In this document: in pieces, positions 49,865-60,462 of the stretch
How the letters are laid out: the number at the start of each line of letters is the position of its first letter
How positions within the stretch are numbered: position 1 is the first letter of the stretch
Source of the DNA: Neisseriales bacterium
GTDB taxonomy: Bacteria; Pseudomonadota; Gammaproteobacteria; Burkholderiales; Q3-R57-64
Direction: 5' to 3'
NCBI GenBank assembly: GCA_016699915.1
Contig: CP064990.1
Location: forward strand, 806,001 to 870,000
Length of the DNA: 64,000 bases
The notes under the pieces: model-generated
What the model was told of the DNA's origin: nothing
What the model saw: only the letters and a program-made list of their open reading frames with translations
Database searches by the model: none
Made by a program: the position numbers and the translations under genes

Positions 49865-50437
49865 TTAAGATTGAGCCAGTAACTGTTTGATCGGCGCAAA
49901 ACTTTTACGATGTACTGGAGTTATGCCATACTGGGCAATAGCAGCCAAATGTTGTGAAGTAGGATAGCCCTTATGTCGTGCAAAACCATATTGCGGATAT
50001 TGCGCATCTAAACTGAATAAAGCCGCATCCCGTTCTGTTTTAGCAAGGATAGAAGCAGCTGAAATAGCGGGTACCAACTGATCACCCCTAACCATTGACT
50101 GCACTGGCATGGATAACCCATTTGGCACACAACAACCATCTATCCACACTACATCAGGCAGTATCGTCAAACCTAGAATAGCACGTCGCATAGCTAACAA
50201 AGTGGCTTGCAGAATATTTAGCGCATCAATTTCTTCTACTGATGCCTTTGCAACGCACCATGTCAAGGCTTGCTGTTTGATCTGGTTTGCTAAAAATAGG
50301 CGCTTCATTGCGCTAAGCTGTTTAGAATCCTTTAATCCTGCTATTGGTTGTGTTGGGTCAAGCATAACTGCTGCTGCATATACCGCACCAGCCAGGGGTC
50401 CTCGACCTGCTTCATCAACGCCCGCGATCCCTGTCAT
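49865..50437 (-). CDS. rnhB: Ribonuclease HII
   Basis: Cleaves RNA in RNA-DNA hybrids at ribonucleotides. The 190 residues have the catalytic Asp-Glu in [37 protein letters not shown] (Asp) and [10 protein letters not shown] (Asp). Its placement just after fabZ is notable: lpxA and lpxB normally lie between these two genes. Confidence 0.96.
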   Translation of the reverse strand: MTGIAGVDEAGRGPLAGAVYAAAVMLDPTQPIAGLKDSKQLSAMKRLFLANQIKQQALTWCVAKASVEEIDALNILQATLLAMRRAILGLTILPDVVWIDGCCVPNGLSMPVQSMVRGDQLVPAISAASILAKTERDAALFSLDAQYPQYGFARHKGYPTSQHLAAIAQYGITPVHRKSFAPIKQLLAQS

Positions 50438-50460
50438 AACCTATCACCACCGTTACCTTT

Positions 50461-50928
50461 TTACGGCTCCACAGAGTTGACCGAATGTCTTGCACACAGG
50501 ATTTCAGCTTCACAGACTAATTGTCCACCAACCAAAGCTTGTGCAGCATAGCGTCCAAGCATGCGCTTAACTTGAATGACTTGCGCTACAATAACCAGCT
50601 GATCACCTGGCACCACTTGACGCCTAAAGCGTGCTTTATCAATCCCAGCAAAAAAATACAATTCATTTTCAGGCCGACCACCAAGGCTTTCTAGCTCAAG
50701 TAACCCCGCAGTTTGTGCCATCGCTTCAATAATCAACACACCAGGCATTACTGGAAAATCTGGAAAATGCCCCGCAAAAAAAGGTTCGTTATAAGTTACG
50801 TTTTTTATCGCTTGAATCATTTTGCCACGTTGCAAGGCTATAACACGATCAATCAATAAAAAAGGGAACCGGTGAGGTAAATAGCGCATAATGCGCCGAA
50901 TATCCATCACCATATCTTGATCGGACAC
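50461..50928 (-). CDS. fabZ: 3-hydroxyacyl-[acyl-carrier-protein] dehydratase FabZ
   Basis: Hot-dog fold dehydratase of fatty-acid elongation. The 155 residues have IMRYLPHRFPFLLIDRV and the catalytic GHFPDFPVMPGVLIIEAMAQ with His and Glu, then FFAGIDKARFRRQVVPGDQL. It lies between bamA and rnhB. The usual neighbours lpxD (before) and lpxA (after) are missing, although fabZ itself is intact. Confidence 0.97.
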   Translation of the reverse strand: MSDQDMVMDIRRIMRYLPHRFPFLLIDRVIALQRGKMIQAIKNVTYNEPFFAGHFPDFPVMPGVLIIEAMAQTAGLLELESLGGRPENELYFFAGIDKARFRRQVVPGDQLVIVAQVIQVKRMLGRYAAQALVGGQLVCEAEILCARHSVNSVEP

Positions 50929-50950
50929 AATAAAACCCTCCTCCTAGGAC

Positions 50951-53281
50951 TTAGAATGTCGTGCCCAAGCTAAACTGGAAGTTTTCAATATGATCATTTT
51001 CTTTTTTGTCTCGCCATAACGTGTAACTAAATTCAATCGGTCCGACAGGTGAAACCCAAATCAACCCTAAGCCTGTGGATCGACGCCGACCTTTATGAAA
51101 TGTGATTTCCGACTCCGGCGCTTTATTTTCTCCTTGTTTCTGCGTTGTTGGTCCCCAAACGCTCGCTAAATCAAAAAACACACTCATCTGTACTTCATTT
51201 TTCTTAGCTAAACCAAAAATAGGAAAGCGCAATTCGGCACTCGCTAAAAGCCGATTACTACCCCCTACACAATCTTGTCCTTGCACGTATTTTCCTGAAT
51301 CATCTTTCAACCAGTTATATTCACCCAAACTATTCTCACGAAAACCGCGAATAGTACCAATTCCACCTGCTTGCTGATTTTTAAAAAAGGGAAGCGTCGT
51401 AGTTTTACCATATCCTCCACCAAGATATAAACTGCCCTTGAGTGCTAAGGTAACATAGTCATGTAGAGGAAAATACACAGCCTGATCGGACTGTATTAAA
51501 TAGTACTGCAATTGACCAGTAGGTAACCCAGCTTTAAGCTGTATTGAAGTGAGTAATCCCCTCGTTGGAAAGCTGGCCAAATCCCGTGTATCCTTCACAA
51601 AACCAATCTGACCCGTCAACGCACTTCCTTGATCCTTATACTGCTTGCAATATTCCACATCACCCGTGCAAGTATTACGCTCAGCCCCGAAACCAAAAGT
51701 CACATTATCGTTTTCAGTTACTGGCACCTTAGATAAGATGTCAGCGGTCAACACGCGCTGGTCTCTTTTACCTTCGCCCTCGCCTGAAAGCGAACGCTTA
51801 AAACTTAATTTGCCACCCAAGTAGATACCGTCATTGGTAAAATACGGATCCCCGTAAGACAACACACCCAATTGCTCTAACGTATTTATTGATAAGCCCA
51901 ACTCCAGTAACTTACCCGAGCCAAATATATTAGGATTTCTCACATTGATAACCGGAGCAAACCCCTCAGCTTTCGAATAGCTAAACATCAAATGCACTTC
52001 GCCCATTTGCTGTTTTTCTTGCACAATAACTTCTAAATCAACTTGATCAACAACGTTTTCAACTGGCTTAATGCGAATGTTCACCGCATTAAAATAGTTC
52101 AGCATGATGATGCGCTCTTTTGAGCGATCAATTTTTTTCTGATTAAAAAGGCTGTATTCAGCAAGACGCATTTCACGTCGTATTACTTCATCACGTGTAT
52201 TAAGGTTGCCCGTAATATCAATATGGCGCACATAAACCCTGCGCCCAGGATTAATCTCAACATCAAAGTGGATAAGGGCTCGCTCTTCATCAATACGCTC
52301 TTTGAGCTGAGCTTCTGCAAATGCATAGCCTTCTTCCCCTAAGCGTGATGTTATGGCGCTGATTGATGCCTGAAAAGGAGTATAGCGGAACAATTCGCCT
52401 TTTTTGAGCCGGAGCAATGCATAAAGCAATTTTTTGGGTAAGATCGTTTCGCCCAATAACGTAATGTCGCCAACCTGATAGGCTTTACCTTCTTTGATGT
52501 TAATCAATAGCTCAATGGATTTTTTGTCAGAGCTTAACAATACTTGTGTTGACTCAACACTCATCTTGAAAAAACCATGATCTTGGTAAAATCGCTTAAT
52601 CCGCTCGAGATCTTGTTTTAGTTTGTCTTGAGCATATTGATTATCTTTTGTCTGCCAGGACATCAGCTTACCTGTCGTTAAAAACATCTCTTGGCGCAAC
52701 GTTTTTTCGCTGATAGCTTTGGTGCCGACAATATGAATGGCTTTGATGGTGGTCGTTTTGCCCTCCGAAATATTGACAGTGATGGCCAAACGATTTTGGT
52801 CTAATTTTTTGAGTACTGTGGTAATGTCCACATCATACTTACCAATGTCAAGGTAAGCACTTTTGACTGATTTAACTAGATTATCAAACGAAGCAGGGTT
52901 AAAAATCAGTGATTCAGCGATACCTCGATCCTTCAATACTTTCTTAATCAGACTATCATTGATGACAACAGCACCATTAATCGTAATTTCAGCAATAATA
53001 GGGCGCTCAACAACATGAATGGTAATATCCGGATTGGCAGGTGTAATGCGTACATCATCAAAAAAACCCGTATCAAACAGATGCTTTACAATATCTTGGG
53101 ACGCAGTTTCATCAAAGTGATCGCCTGATTTCACAGGTAGATAATCAAGCACTGTACTCATTTCCGTATGTTGCAAACCTTCTACTGCAATACCGCGTAT
53201 GACAAAGGACTCATCAGCTTGCACGCTAGAGGCAATCAAACAAAAAGAAAGTACAGCAACACAATATTGGAAAGCTTTCAA
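50951..53281 (-). CDS. bamA: Outer membrane protein assembly factor BamA
   Basis: Essential outer-membrane protein insertase. The 776 residues start with a signal peptide (MKAFQYCVAVLSFCLIASSV to QADE), followed by five POTRA domains to about residue 420 and a C-terminal 16-strand barrel ending in Phe (FQFSLGTTF), the usual outer-membrane signal. The lid motif IRGF occurs in GGIGTIRGFRENSLGEYNW. It follows rseP. The periplasmic chaperone gene skp, normally next, is absent. A maintained BamA shows an outer membrane is still built. Confidence 0.97.
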   Translation of the reverse strand: MKAFQYCVAVLSFCLIASSVQADESFVIRGIAVEGLQHTEMSTVLDYLPVKSGDHFDETASQDIVKHLFDTGFFDDVRITPANPDITIHVVERPIIAEITINGAVVINDSLIKKVLKDRGIAESLIFNPASFDNLVKSVKSAYLDIGKYDVDITTVLKKLDQNRLAITVNISEGKTTTIKAIHIVGTKAISEKTLRQEMFLTTGKLMSWQTKDNQYAQDKLKQDLERIKRFYQDHGFFKMSVESTQVLLSSDKKSIELLINIKEGKAYQVGDITLLGETILPKKLLYALLRLKKGELFRYTPFQASISAITSRLGEEGYAFAEAQLKERIDEERALIHFDVEINPGRRVYVRHIDITGNLNTRDEVIRREMRLAEYSLFNQKKIDRSKERIIMLNYFNAVNIRIKPVENVVDQVDLEVIVQEKQQMGEVHLMFSYSKAEGFAPVINVRNPNIFGSGKLLELGLSINTLEQLGVLSYGDPYFTNDGIYLGGKLSFKRSLSGEGEGKRDQRVLTADILSKVPVTENDNVTFGFGAERNTCTGDVEYCKQYKDQGSALTGQIGFVKDTRDLASFPTRGLLTSIQLKAGLPTGQLQYYLIQSDQAVYFPLHDYVTLALKGSLYLGGGYGKTTTLPFFKNQQAGGIGTIRGFRENSLGEYNWLKDDSGKYVQGQDCVGGSNRLLASAELRFPIFGLAKKNEVQMSVFFDLASVWGPTTQKQGENKAPESEITFHKGRRRSTGLGLIWVSPVGPIEFSYTLWRDKKENDHIENFQFSLGTTF

Positions 53282-53283
53282 TA

Positions 53284-54627
53284 TCAGCCCGCAAAAAGAT
53301 AATTAAAATCGTTAAATAGAGCAACGCACATCATGGCATATAACAACAACATGCCCAACATGTCACATTTTTCTTGTACTTTGTGGCTCACTGGTCGCCC
53401 ACTGAAGAATTCAATTGCGTAGTATACCAAGCGTCCGCCATCTAGCATAGGAATAGGTAATAAATTCAGCACACCTAAGACCATGCTGATAAATGCTAAA
53501 AATTTCAAGTAGGTTAACCAGCCCAAATGTGCTGCTGCACCAGCCAAGCGTGCCATCGTCACGGGTCCGGCGACAACCTGGTCTGAAAATGCTTTATCGC
53601 CCAATATCATGTGACCTATCGTCAATAAAGTCACCCAACTACCGTCTAAAGTTCGCCAGATACCCTCTCGGAAAGCTTCCCATATAGCGGGCTGATAGAA
53701 TTGCCTCAGTTGACGGTGCCAAGCCATATCCGGTGACCCTGCTAAACCAACTTTCCCCATAGCAAAACCATTCTCATCAACAGTTTCAATACGCAAAGCA
53801 ATCGGCAACATACGATGGTGACGTTCCACTACAACTGGCAATAATTGACCCGGATGATTACGCACCTGCGTCGCAAATTGCTGCCAATTTTCAATGGGTT
53901 GATGGTCAATAAAACGCAATACATCACCCACTTTCAATCCAGCATGTGCAGCAGAACCATTCGGATCAATATAACCGATAACAGGAAGTATCCGCTCAGC
54001 AGACAAACCTATTTTGCGCAAATCAGTCAATATATTTGGCTCGTGCATAAAGCGTTCTAAGACAATTTTGCGTGTCAGCGTCACCCCGAGTGGATTAGTC
54101 ACAGTAATCAATAAAGTGGACTGCGAACTACCCTGTAATATTGCTTGCTGTACATCTTGCCAATGTAAAATGGGCTGGGTATTAATCGATACGATCCGTT
54201 CACCAGGTAAAAAGCCCGCTAAGGCAGCTGGAGTTTGCGGTATAACCGTACCAATGACCGGCTTGACTTGCTCTTCGCCTGGCAGTAGTGCAAAAAAACT
54301 CAATAGCATTGCCACCAATAAATTCGCTAAAGGCCCCGCTAGAGTAATCGCAACACGCCATCCAACAGGTTTGGTATTAAACGAGAATGGTTTGTCTTTG
54401 GCATGAACAAGTCCACTGCGTTCATCCAATAACTTGACATACCCACCAAGCGGTATTGAGCAAAGCGCCCACTCGGTACCACCGCGCTTGATCATCCAAA
54501 GTGGGCGACCAAAACCAACAGCAAAGCGTAACACGCGAACATGACATAATTTAGCAACACAATAATGCCCAAGCTCATGAATGGTCACGAGTAAACTGAT
54601 GGCTAGAATAAAAGCAAATAAGGTCAT
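53284..54627 (-). CDS. rseP: Site-2 zinc metalloprotease RseP
   Basis: Intramembrane protease that cleaves anti-sigma factor RseA and remnant signal peptides. The 447 residues have the HExxH motif in TIHELGHYCVAKLCHVRV in the first membrane segment. Two PDZ domains follow (about residues 115-190 with VIPQTPAALAGFLPGERIVS; 205-285 with NGSAAHAGLKVGDVLRFI), and LLPIPMLDGGRLVYY supplies the third zinc ligand. It overlaps dxr by 4 bases (ATGA). Confidence 0.97.
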   Translation of the reverse strand: MTLFAFILAISLLVTIHELGHYCVAKLCHVRVLRFAVGFGRPLWMIKRGGTEWALCSIPLGGYVKLLDERSGLVHAKDKPFSFNTKPVGWRVAITLAGPLANLLVAMLLSFFALLPGEEQVKPVIGTVIPQTPAALAGFLPGERIVSINTQPILHWQDVQQAILQGSSQSTLLITVTNPLGVTLTRKIVLERFMHEPNILTDLRKIGLSAERILPVIGYIDPNGSAAHAGLKVGDVLRFIDHQPIENWQQFATQVRNHPGQLLPVVVERHHRMLPIALRIETVDENGFAMGKVGLAGSPDMAWHRQLRQFYQPAIWEAFREGIWRTLDGSWVTLLTIGHMILGDKAFSDQVVAGPVTMARLAGAAAHLGWLTYLKFLAFISMVLGVLNLLPIPMLDGGRLVYYAIEFFSGRPVSHKVQEKCDMLGMLLLYAMMCVALFNDFNYLFAG

Positions 54628-55808
54628 CGTTTAGCTACCTCTTGTTGTGCTACGCTTCTTGCTTCGTGATCGCAGGATAAAAGTGCTGCTAAATCTTGAC
54701 TGACTGGTCGATGAGCTAGTCGTGTTAAGGTATGATCAATAATAATGGGAATGTCTCCAAATGAAATATGCGTATCTAAAAATGCTGCAACGGCGACTTC
54801 GTTGGCAGCATTAAGTATCGCCGGAGCATCGCCTGCCATCCTTAAGGCATCAAGCGCCAATTGTAAACAAGGAAAACGCTTAAAATCAGGTATTTCAAAA
54901 TGCAATACAGATAGCTGCGTTAGCGAAAGCCGAGCAACACCGGATGCGATGCGACGTGGCCAACTTAAAGCACAAGCAATAGCCGTACGCATATCCGGCA
55001 CACTCATCTGTGCTAAAGCAGAGCCATCTTGGTATTGTACCATCGCATGCAAAACACTTTCCGGATGAATGACCACCTCAATTTGATCGGCTGTAGCATG
55101 AAATAGCCAACAAGCTTCAATAATTTCTAGCCCTTTATTCATTAGCGTTGCCGAGTCAACCGATATTTTTTTACCCATTGACCAAATCGGGTGTGCGCAA
55201 GCCTCTTTTGGGGTCACATTGCGCATAGCTTGCTTAGAAAATAAACGAAAAGGACCACCTGATGCGGTAAGCACTAATTTTTCTACACCTGATGCTTTTA
55301 AATCACCATCAAAATCAGGTGGCAAAGCTTGTAAAATAGCACTGTGTTCGCTATCAATCGGCAGTAATTGGCCATGATGTTGATCAAGCGCTGCCTTAAC
55401 CAGGTGCCCCGAGATAACTAATGACTCCTTATTGGCAAGCAATATTTTTTTGCCCGCACAAGCTGCCGCTAATACAGTAGGCAGTCCCGCTGCACCAACA
55501 ATAGCCGCAATGACATAATCTGCCTCCGATAACCTTGCCATATCAAGTAGCGCTTGGGTACCATGTAAAACAACCGTCTTGCAACATGCATGTGATAAGG
55601 CATCAGTAAGATACCGCGCAGAATCCGCTGATTCAACCACTGCATAGGTTGGGTGATGAACCAAGCATTGTTTAAGCAATACATCAAGTTGTCGCCAACC
55701 ACTTAAAGCAAGGATAGGATAAGCTTCTTTGTGGCGTGATAAGACATCCAGTGCACTGATTCCAACTGTGCCCGTTGAACCTAGCAAAACAACTGGATGG
55801 CACTTCAT
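54624..55808 (-). CDS. dxr: 1-deoxy-D-xylulose 5-phosphate reductoisomerase
   Basis: Second step of the MEP isoprenoid pathway, NADPH-dependent. The 394 residues start with the NADPH motif VVLLGSTGTVGISALDVLSR. LLANKESLVISGHLV, the substrate/metal loop LLPIDSEHSAILQAL, LVLTASGGPFR and KISVDSATLMNKGLEIIEAC are intact. It works with dxs and ispA in the same window. Cotranscribed with cdsA and rseP. Confidence 0.98.
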   Translation of the reverse strand: MKCHPVVLLGSTGTVGISALDVLSRHKEAYPILALSGWRQLDVLLKQCLVHHPTYAVVESADSARYLTDALSHACCKTVVLHGTQALLDMARLSEADYVIAAIVGAAGLPTVLAAACAGKKILLANKESLVISGHLVKAALDQHHGQLLPIDSEHSAILQALPPDFDGDLKASGVEKLVLTASGGPFRLFSKQAMRNVTPKEACAHPIWSMGKKISVDSATLMNKGLEIIEACWLFHATADQIEVVIHPESVLHAMVQYQDGSALAQMSVPDMRTAIACALSWPRRIASGVARLSLTQLSVLHFEIPDFKRFPCLQLALDALRMAGDAPAILNAANEVAVAAFLDTHISFGDIPIIIDHTLTRLAHRPVSQDLAALLSCDHEARSVAQQEVAKR

Positions 55809-55833
55809 CGTTTTTTAAATATGCTCCATTAAT

Positions 55834-56631
55834 TTATTGCGTTATTACTAAACAAGCCATGCTCACCGCTAAAACTGCAACTAAACCATCCATGCGATCA
55901 TACAACCCACCATGCCCTGGCAATAAATAACTACTGTCTTTTATAGCCGCTTCGCGCTTAAACCAAGATTCAAGTAAATCGCCTATCACGCTGGTTATAC
56001 ATAATAATATGGCCAAGGCTGGCACAGCCCATCTAGACAAACTAATCGGCAAATAACCCAATTGATCAAGTAGCACACTATACAATAGTGTTCCAATCAA
56101 CCCTCCAATAAATCCCTCCCAGCTCTTGCCTGGACTAATATGATCGGCTAATTTATGTTTACCATATAATTTTCCTGTGATGTACGCTACGGTATCTGCT
56201 ACCCAGACAATACCCATCAAGACCAATAACTGTCTACCCATTGCTGGCAAGGGACGCAGCACCTGAAAAGCCATCCAAGCTGGTAAAAAAATTAACCAAC
56301 CAGTCACCCATCCTGTCCAATTCGGTAAAAGCGGCCAACGCTTTACTAACCACAGTGGTGCTATACCGAGCCAAAATACTAATATGACAGCTGACGCAAT
56401 CCAACCGAGCTGGTCTTTGACTAGCCATAATAGCCCTTGCAATAAGGCGCTGGTCAAAAGATAGTAGGGCACTTGAGCAGCAGTCATACGAGTCATTTTG
56501 GCAAATTCCCATAGCAATCCCTGCACCACCATACCTGTTATGATCATCCATAAAAAAGGAGGACAATAAAAAACGGCGTTGACCGTAATGAGCAAGAGGA
56601 AACAAGCTGTCACTACACGTTTTTTGAACAC
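55834..56631 (-). CDS. cdsA: Phosphatidate cytidylyltransferase
   Basis: Makes CDP-diacylglycerol for phospholipid synthesis at the inner membrane. The 265 residues are mostly membrane segments and include DTVAYITGKLYGKHKLADHI, SPGKSWEGFIGGLIG and the family signature SVIGDLLESWFKREAAIKDS, then LLPGHGGLYDRMDGL with its conserved Asp. It lies between uppS and dxr, the standard order. Confidence 0.96.
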   Translation of the reverse strand: MFKKRVVTACFLLLITVNAVFYCPPFLWMIITGMVVQGLLWEFAKMTRMTAAQVPYYLLTSALLQGLLWLVKDQLGWIASAVILVFWLGIAPLWLVKRWPLLPNWTGWVTGWLIFLPAWMAFQVLRPLPAMGRQLLVLMGIVWVADTVAYITGKLYGKHKLADHISPGKSWEGFIGGLIGTLLYSVLLDQLGYLPISLSRWAVPALAILLCITSVIGDLLESWFKREAAIKDSSYLLPGHGGLYDRMDGLVAVLAVSMACLVITQ

Positions 56632-56643
56632 CCAATCTCCAAT

Positions 56644-57366
56644 CTATCTGGATAATAACTGCTCGCTCGTACAGCCAAATCTTCGTTCGCGCTGTGTATA
56701 AGAAGTGATTGCCGCTTCTAATGCTTTGCGATCAAAATCTGGCCAAAGTAAGGGCGTAAAATACAATTCCGAATAGGTCAAGTGCCATAACAAAAAATTA
56801 CTGATACGTTGCTCACCGCCCGTTCGAATAAATAAATCCGGTTCCGGTAAATCAGCAAGCGACAATCGATGGGACAGCATCGCTTCATCAACTTGTCGTA
56901 ACCCTTGGTTCAGTAATTGATTAACCGCCTGCAAAATATCCCAACGCCCGCCATAATCAACAGCAATCGTTAATTGGAGTCCTGTATTGGCGCAAGTCAT
57001 CGCTTCTGCCTTGCTTGCTGTCCTAATCGTTTCGGCAGAAAAATGGTCGCGACGACCAATAATACGTAAACGAATGTTATGTTGGGACAGCTTGGCGGCT
57101 TCTTGCTCAAGTGATTGCAAAAAAACGTCCATGAGCCAGGAAACTTCCTCGGGTGGGCGACGCCAGTTTTCTGTTGAAAAAGCAAAAAGCGTCAAACAGG
57201 AAATACCTAATTCAACGGAAGCCACAATAATTTGGCGCACAGCATCTAACCCTTTTTTGTAGCCTGCAATACGAGGTAGATGGTGCTGCTTTGCCCAACG
57301 ACCGTTGCCATCCATAATGATGGCAATATGTTCGGGCAAATGGACGTGGTGATCTGGCATGAACAA
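56644..57366 (-). CDS. uppS: Undecaprenyl diphosphate synthase
   Basis: Cis-prenyltransferase that makes the C55 lipid carrier for peptidoglycan. The 240 residues have HIAIIMDGNGRWAKQHHLPR (catalytic Asp), GISCLTLFAFSTENWRRPPE, AVDYGGRWDILQAVNQL and DLFIRTGGEQRISNFLLWHL. All family motifs are intact. It lies between frr and cdsA. Confidence 0.97.
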   Translation of the reverse strand: MFMPDHHVHLPEHIAIIMDGNGRWAKQHHLPRIAGYKKGLDAVRQIIVASVELGISCLTLFAFSTENWRRPPEEVSWLMDVFLQSLEQEAAKLSQHNIRLRIIGRRDHFSAETIRTASKAEAMTCANTGLQLTIAVDYGGRWDILQAVNQLLNQGLRQVDEAMLSHRLSLADLPEPDLFIRTGGEQRISNFLLWHLTYSELYFTPLLWPDFDRKALEAAITSYTQRERRFGCTSEQLLSR

Positions 57367-57395
57367 AATGGGGTGTCGCCCGGTAAATTTGTGAA

Positions 57396-57950
57396 CTATA
57401 TTGCTAACAAGTCGGCTTCTTTGATAGCCAATAACTTATCAATTTCTGCAATATATTTATCGGTGTGTTTTTGAATGGCTTCTTGGGCAAGATGCTCTTC
57501 ATCTTCCGTAACCAGCTTATCTTTCAATAAAGCCTTCAACTCATGATTACCATCTCGGCGAATATTGCGTATCGCAATCCTTGCGTTCTCGGCTTCCATC
57601 TTAACGATTTTGATGAAGCTCCGTCTTTTTTCTTCAGTCAGTACTGGCATTTGTACGCGAATCATATCGCCTGCTACAACAGGATTAAGCCCTAATTCTG
57701 ATTCACGGATAGCCTTTTCAACAACAGGCATCATATCCTTTTCCCATACCCGTACACCAATAGTACGCGGGTCTAGGACCGTGACATTGGCCACCTGATT
57801 CATTTTCATGATGCCGCCATGGCAGTTGACCTGAATATGATCAAGAAATCCTGTATAAGCACGGCCAGTATGTACCTTCGCTAGCTCCGCTTGGAAGGCA
57901 CAAAGCGATTTTTGCATCTTCGTTTCATATACTGCATGGGTATGGTACAT
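57396..57950 (-). CDS. frr: Ribosome recycling factor
   Basis: Splits post-termination ribosomes together with EF-G. The 184 residues (185 in E. coli) contain AELAKVHTGRAYTGFLDHIQ, VTVLDPRTIGVRVWEKDMMP, GLNPVVAGDMIRVQMPVLTE and ARIAIRNIRRDGNHELKALL. The N-terminus MYHTHAVYETKMQKSLCAF aligns with the family length. It lies between pyrH and uppS. Confidence 0.97.
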   Translation of the reverse strand: MYHTHAVYETKMQKSLCAFQAELAKVHTGRAYTGFLDHIQVNCHGGIMKMNQVANVTVLDPRTIGVRVWEKDMMPVVEKAIRESELGLNPVVAGDMIRVQMPVLTEEKRRSFIKIVKMEAENARIAIRNIRRDGNHELKALLKDKLVTEDEEHLAQEAIQKHTDKYIAEIDKLLAIKEADLLAI

Positions 57951-57983
57951 GCCCTCAATCCAAACTTAATTTAAAAAAATACT

Positions 57984-58703
57984 TCAATAGTGAACCAATG
58001 TTCCTTCTTCATCTCCCATGACAACGCGTTCTAATGCACCAACACTAAAAATGTTAAACACCTTCATATTCAACTTTTGGTCGCGACACAACGCAAAAGC
58101 CGTCGCATCCATTACCTTTAAATCATGCGCAATGACTTCGTCAAAAGTAAGTGTTTTGTAACATATTGCATCGGGATGTGTTTTAGGGTCATGGGAATAT
58201 ACACCATCAACTTTAGTGGCTTTGAGCATGATATCAACCTTCATCTCAACACCTCGCAGCGCAGCGGCTGTATCAGTTGTAAAAAATGGATTACCCGTGC
58301 CTGCCGCAAAAATAACTACACGACCACTTTCAAGATGCTTGATAGCCTTATCACGTGAATAAGGCTCGGTAATTTGTTGCATGGCTAATGCAGACTGAAC
58401 GCGCGACACCACATCAAAACGAAGCAAAGTATCATTTAAGGCTAAAGCATTAATCACTGTTGCCATCATGCCCATATAATCTGCCGTTGCACGATCCATC
58501 CATGTCGCAGCAGGAGAAAAACCTCTAAAAATATTCCCTCCCCCTACAACAATAGCAATTTGCACACCTAGTTTAGATACGGCTTTGATTTGGGAAGCAA
58601 TCCGCTCAATCATGACACGATTAATGCCATAACTATCCTCCCCCATCAGCGCTTCCCCTGACAACTTTAATAAAATACGCTGATAAGCAGGTATCTTATT
58701 CAT
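57984..58703 (-). CDS. pyrH: Uridylate kinase
   Basis: Phosphorylates UMP to UDP; hexameric amino-acid-kinase fold enzyme of bacteria. The 239 residues have [74 protein letters not shown] and [11 protein letters not shown]. It sits 6 bases after tsf, the conserved rpsB-tsf-pyrH-frr order. Confidence 0.98.
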   Translation of the reverse strand: MNKIPAYQRILLKLSGEALMGEDSYGINRVMIERIASQIKAVSKLGVQIAIVVGGGNIFRGFSPAATWMDRATADYMGMMATVINALALNDTLLRFDVVSRVQSALAMQQITEPYSRDKAIKHLESGRVVIFAAGTGNPFFTTDTAAALRGVEMKVDIMLKATKVDGVYSHDPKTHPDAICYKTLTFDEVIAHDLKVMDATAFALCRDQKLNMKVFNIFSVGALERVVMGDEEGTLVHY

Positions 58704-58709
58704 GGCAGA

Positions 58710-59546
58710 TCACTCAAATTGGCTTTCAAGACCCTCACCCACAGCAAAAAACGCAAAGCGATTTACAGTAGCTTGCTTTTTACGCAACAAATCACCGACA
58801 GTCATTTCTTGTTCTTTCACAAAAGTCTGCCCAAGCAAAGTAACTTCAGCTAAAAATTTAGTAATTCTTCCTGATACCATCTTATCAATAATGTCCATGG
58901 GTTTACCAGATTGCGCGGCTTGTTCTTGATAAATATGTTTTTCTCTAGCCAGTACCGCAGCAGGTACATCACTTTTGTCCACACAAAGCGGTTTACAAGC
59001 CGCAATATGCATAGCAATATCATGACCTAGTGGCGCATCACCACCTCGGTAATCAACCAGTACGCCAATTTTATTGCCATGTAAATAACTGGCTAATTGA
59101 TGGTCTGTCTTATAGCGCACAAAGCGACGAATAGAAATATTTTCACCCATCTTCGCAATAGCTTCTTGGCGTAATGCCTCAACTGTCACACCTTGATCAG
59201 TCAGGATAGTATGGAGTGCAGCAATATCAACAGGATTGGCTTGCTGTATTGTCTTGATAATTTGCTGCGCAAAAGCAACAAAATTGGCGTCTTTGGCAAC
59301 AAAGTCCGTCTCACAGTTAATCTCCACCAAAACACCAATAGTCTGATCAATAGATGCAGCCACTAAACCCTCTTTTGCACTACGATGAGCCAATTTTGAT
59401 GCTTTATGTCCTGATCTAATACGCAAAATATCTTCAGCCTGTCGCATATCCCCGTTTGACTCGACCAGTGCTTTTTTGCATTCCATCATACCCAAGCCCG
59501 TTGTTGCACGAAGGCTAGCAACCATACTTGCTGTGATTACAACCAT
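58710..59546 (-). CDS. tsf: Elongation factor Ts
   Basis: Guanine-nucleotide exchange factor for EF-Tu. The start [20 protein letters not shown] corresponds to the E. coli [20 protein letters not shown]; an in-frame ATG five codons earlier is rejected on this alignment. The 278 residues have [52 protein letters not shown] and a C-terminal [20 protein letters not shown]. Intact, in contrast to the frameshifted tuf. Confidence 0.97.
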   Translation of the reverse strand: MVVITASMVASLRATTGLGMMECKKALVESNGDMRQAEDILRIRSGHKASKLAHRSAKEGLVAASIDQTIGVLVEINCETDFVAKDANFVAFAQQIIKTIQQANPVDIAALHTILTDQGVTVEALRQEAIAKMGENISIRRFVRYKTDHQLASYLHGNKIGVLVDYRGGDAPLGHDIAMHIAACKPLCVDKSDVPAAVLAREKHIYQEQAAQSGKPMDIIDKMVSGRITKFLAEVTLLGQTFVKEQEMTVGDLLRKKQATVNRFAFFAVGEGLESQFE

Positions 59547-59566
59547 CTTCTTCTTTCTCAATAAAA

Positions 59567-60331
59567 TTAGGTCATTGTTGCACTGATGGGATTATCCATA
59601 TTTTCAGTAACCGTTTCAGTAACCGCATCCAATGTTTCCTGCAAGGATTGGGCGCGCCCCTCTAGCACAGCATCTGCAATACCTCTAGCGTACAAATTAA
59701 TAGCTCGACTAGAGTCATCATTACCAGGAATCACATAAGTAATTCCGTCAGGAGAAAAATTCGTATCCACCACACCGATGACAGGAATCCCCAATTTATT
59801 CGCTTCAATGATAGCGCCGCGTTGATAGCCCACATCAATCACAAAAATGGCATCGGGTAACCCTTTCATCTGCCGGATACCACCGAGCGATCGCTCGAGC
59901 TTCTGAACTGCTCTTTGCAGCATCAGTTGCTCTTTTTTGCTGTACCCTGTTCCTTGAACTGAATTAAGCAATAAGGTCTTCTCTTCCAAGCGTTTAACGG
60001 ACTGTCGTATCGTTTTAAAATTAGTGAGTGTGCCACCTAACCAACGTTGGTCGACAAACGGCATATTGGCTCGTATCGCCTCTTCCCGAATAATAGATCT
60101 AGCTTGACGCTTAGTTCCCACAAATAAAATCGTCCCCTTATTGCTTGCCAAGCGCCTAACATAATCGCGCGCTTGCACAAACATAGGCAAGGTATGCTCA
60201 AGATTGATAATATGAATCTTATTGCGACTACCGAAGATATAAGGCGCCATCTTTGGACACCAAAAACGCGTTTGATGCCCAAAATGCACACCAGCTTCTA
60301 GAAGCTGGCGCATAGAGATAAGAGTACTCAT
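59567..60331 (-). CDS. rpsB: 30S ribosomal protein S2
   Basis: Small-subunit protein with 254 residues from [20 protein letters not shown]. An ATG four codons earlier lies directly against the AAGGA, so the second ATG, 12 bases away, is the likelier start. Family stretches: [60 protein letters not shown] and [20 protein letters not shown]. Its leader carries a structured element. Confidence 0.97.
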   Translation of the reverse strand: MSTLISMRQLLEAGVHFGHQTRFWCPKMAPYIFGSRNKIHIINLEHTLPMFVQARDYVRRLASNKGTILFVGTKRQARSIIREEAIRANMPFVDQRWLGGTLTNFKTIRQSVKRLEEKTLLLNSVQGTGYSKKEQLMLQRAVQKLERSLGGIRQMKGLPDAIFVIDVGYQRGAIIEANKLGIPVIGVVDTNFSPDGITYVIPGNDDSSRAINLYARGIADAVLEGRAQSLQETLDAVTETVTENMDNPISATMT

Positions 60332-60361
60332 AAAATAAGTCATTCCTTTTTCAAAGGGTTA

Positions 60362-60412
60362 AATCAGTACCCGCAAGAACCCTATTTAGGCACCCCTGAA
60401 GCGGCGGGTATC
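60362..60412 (-). promoter_or_regulatory. Candidate structured rpsB leader (S2 autoregulation)
   Basis: In the minus-strand rpsB leader a closing stem pairs TACCCGC (60404-60410) with GCGGGTA (60368-60374), enclosing about 29 bases including CGCTTCAGGGGTGCC. Gammaproteobacterial rpsB leaders fold into a conserved structure through which S2 represses its own operon. The match here is by position and shape; no covariance test was possible. Confidence 0.45.
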
Positions 60413-60462
60413 TTCGAGTAAGCCAGCATTAGCGCTCACCCTTAACTTATACACAGTGTTTG

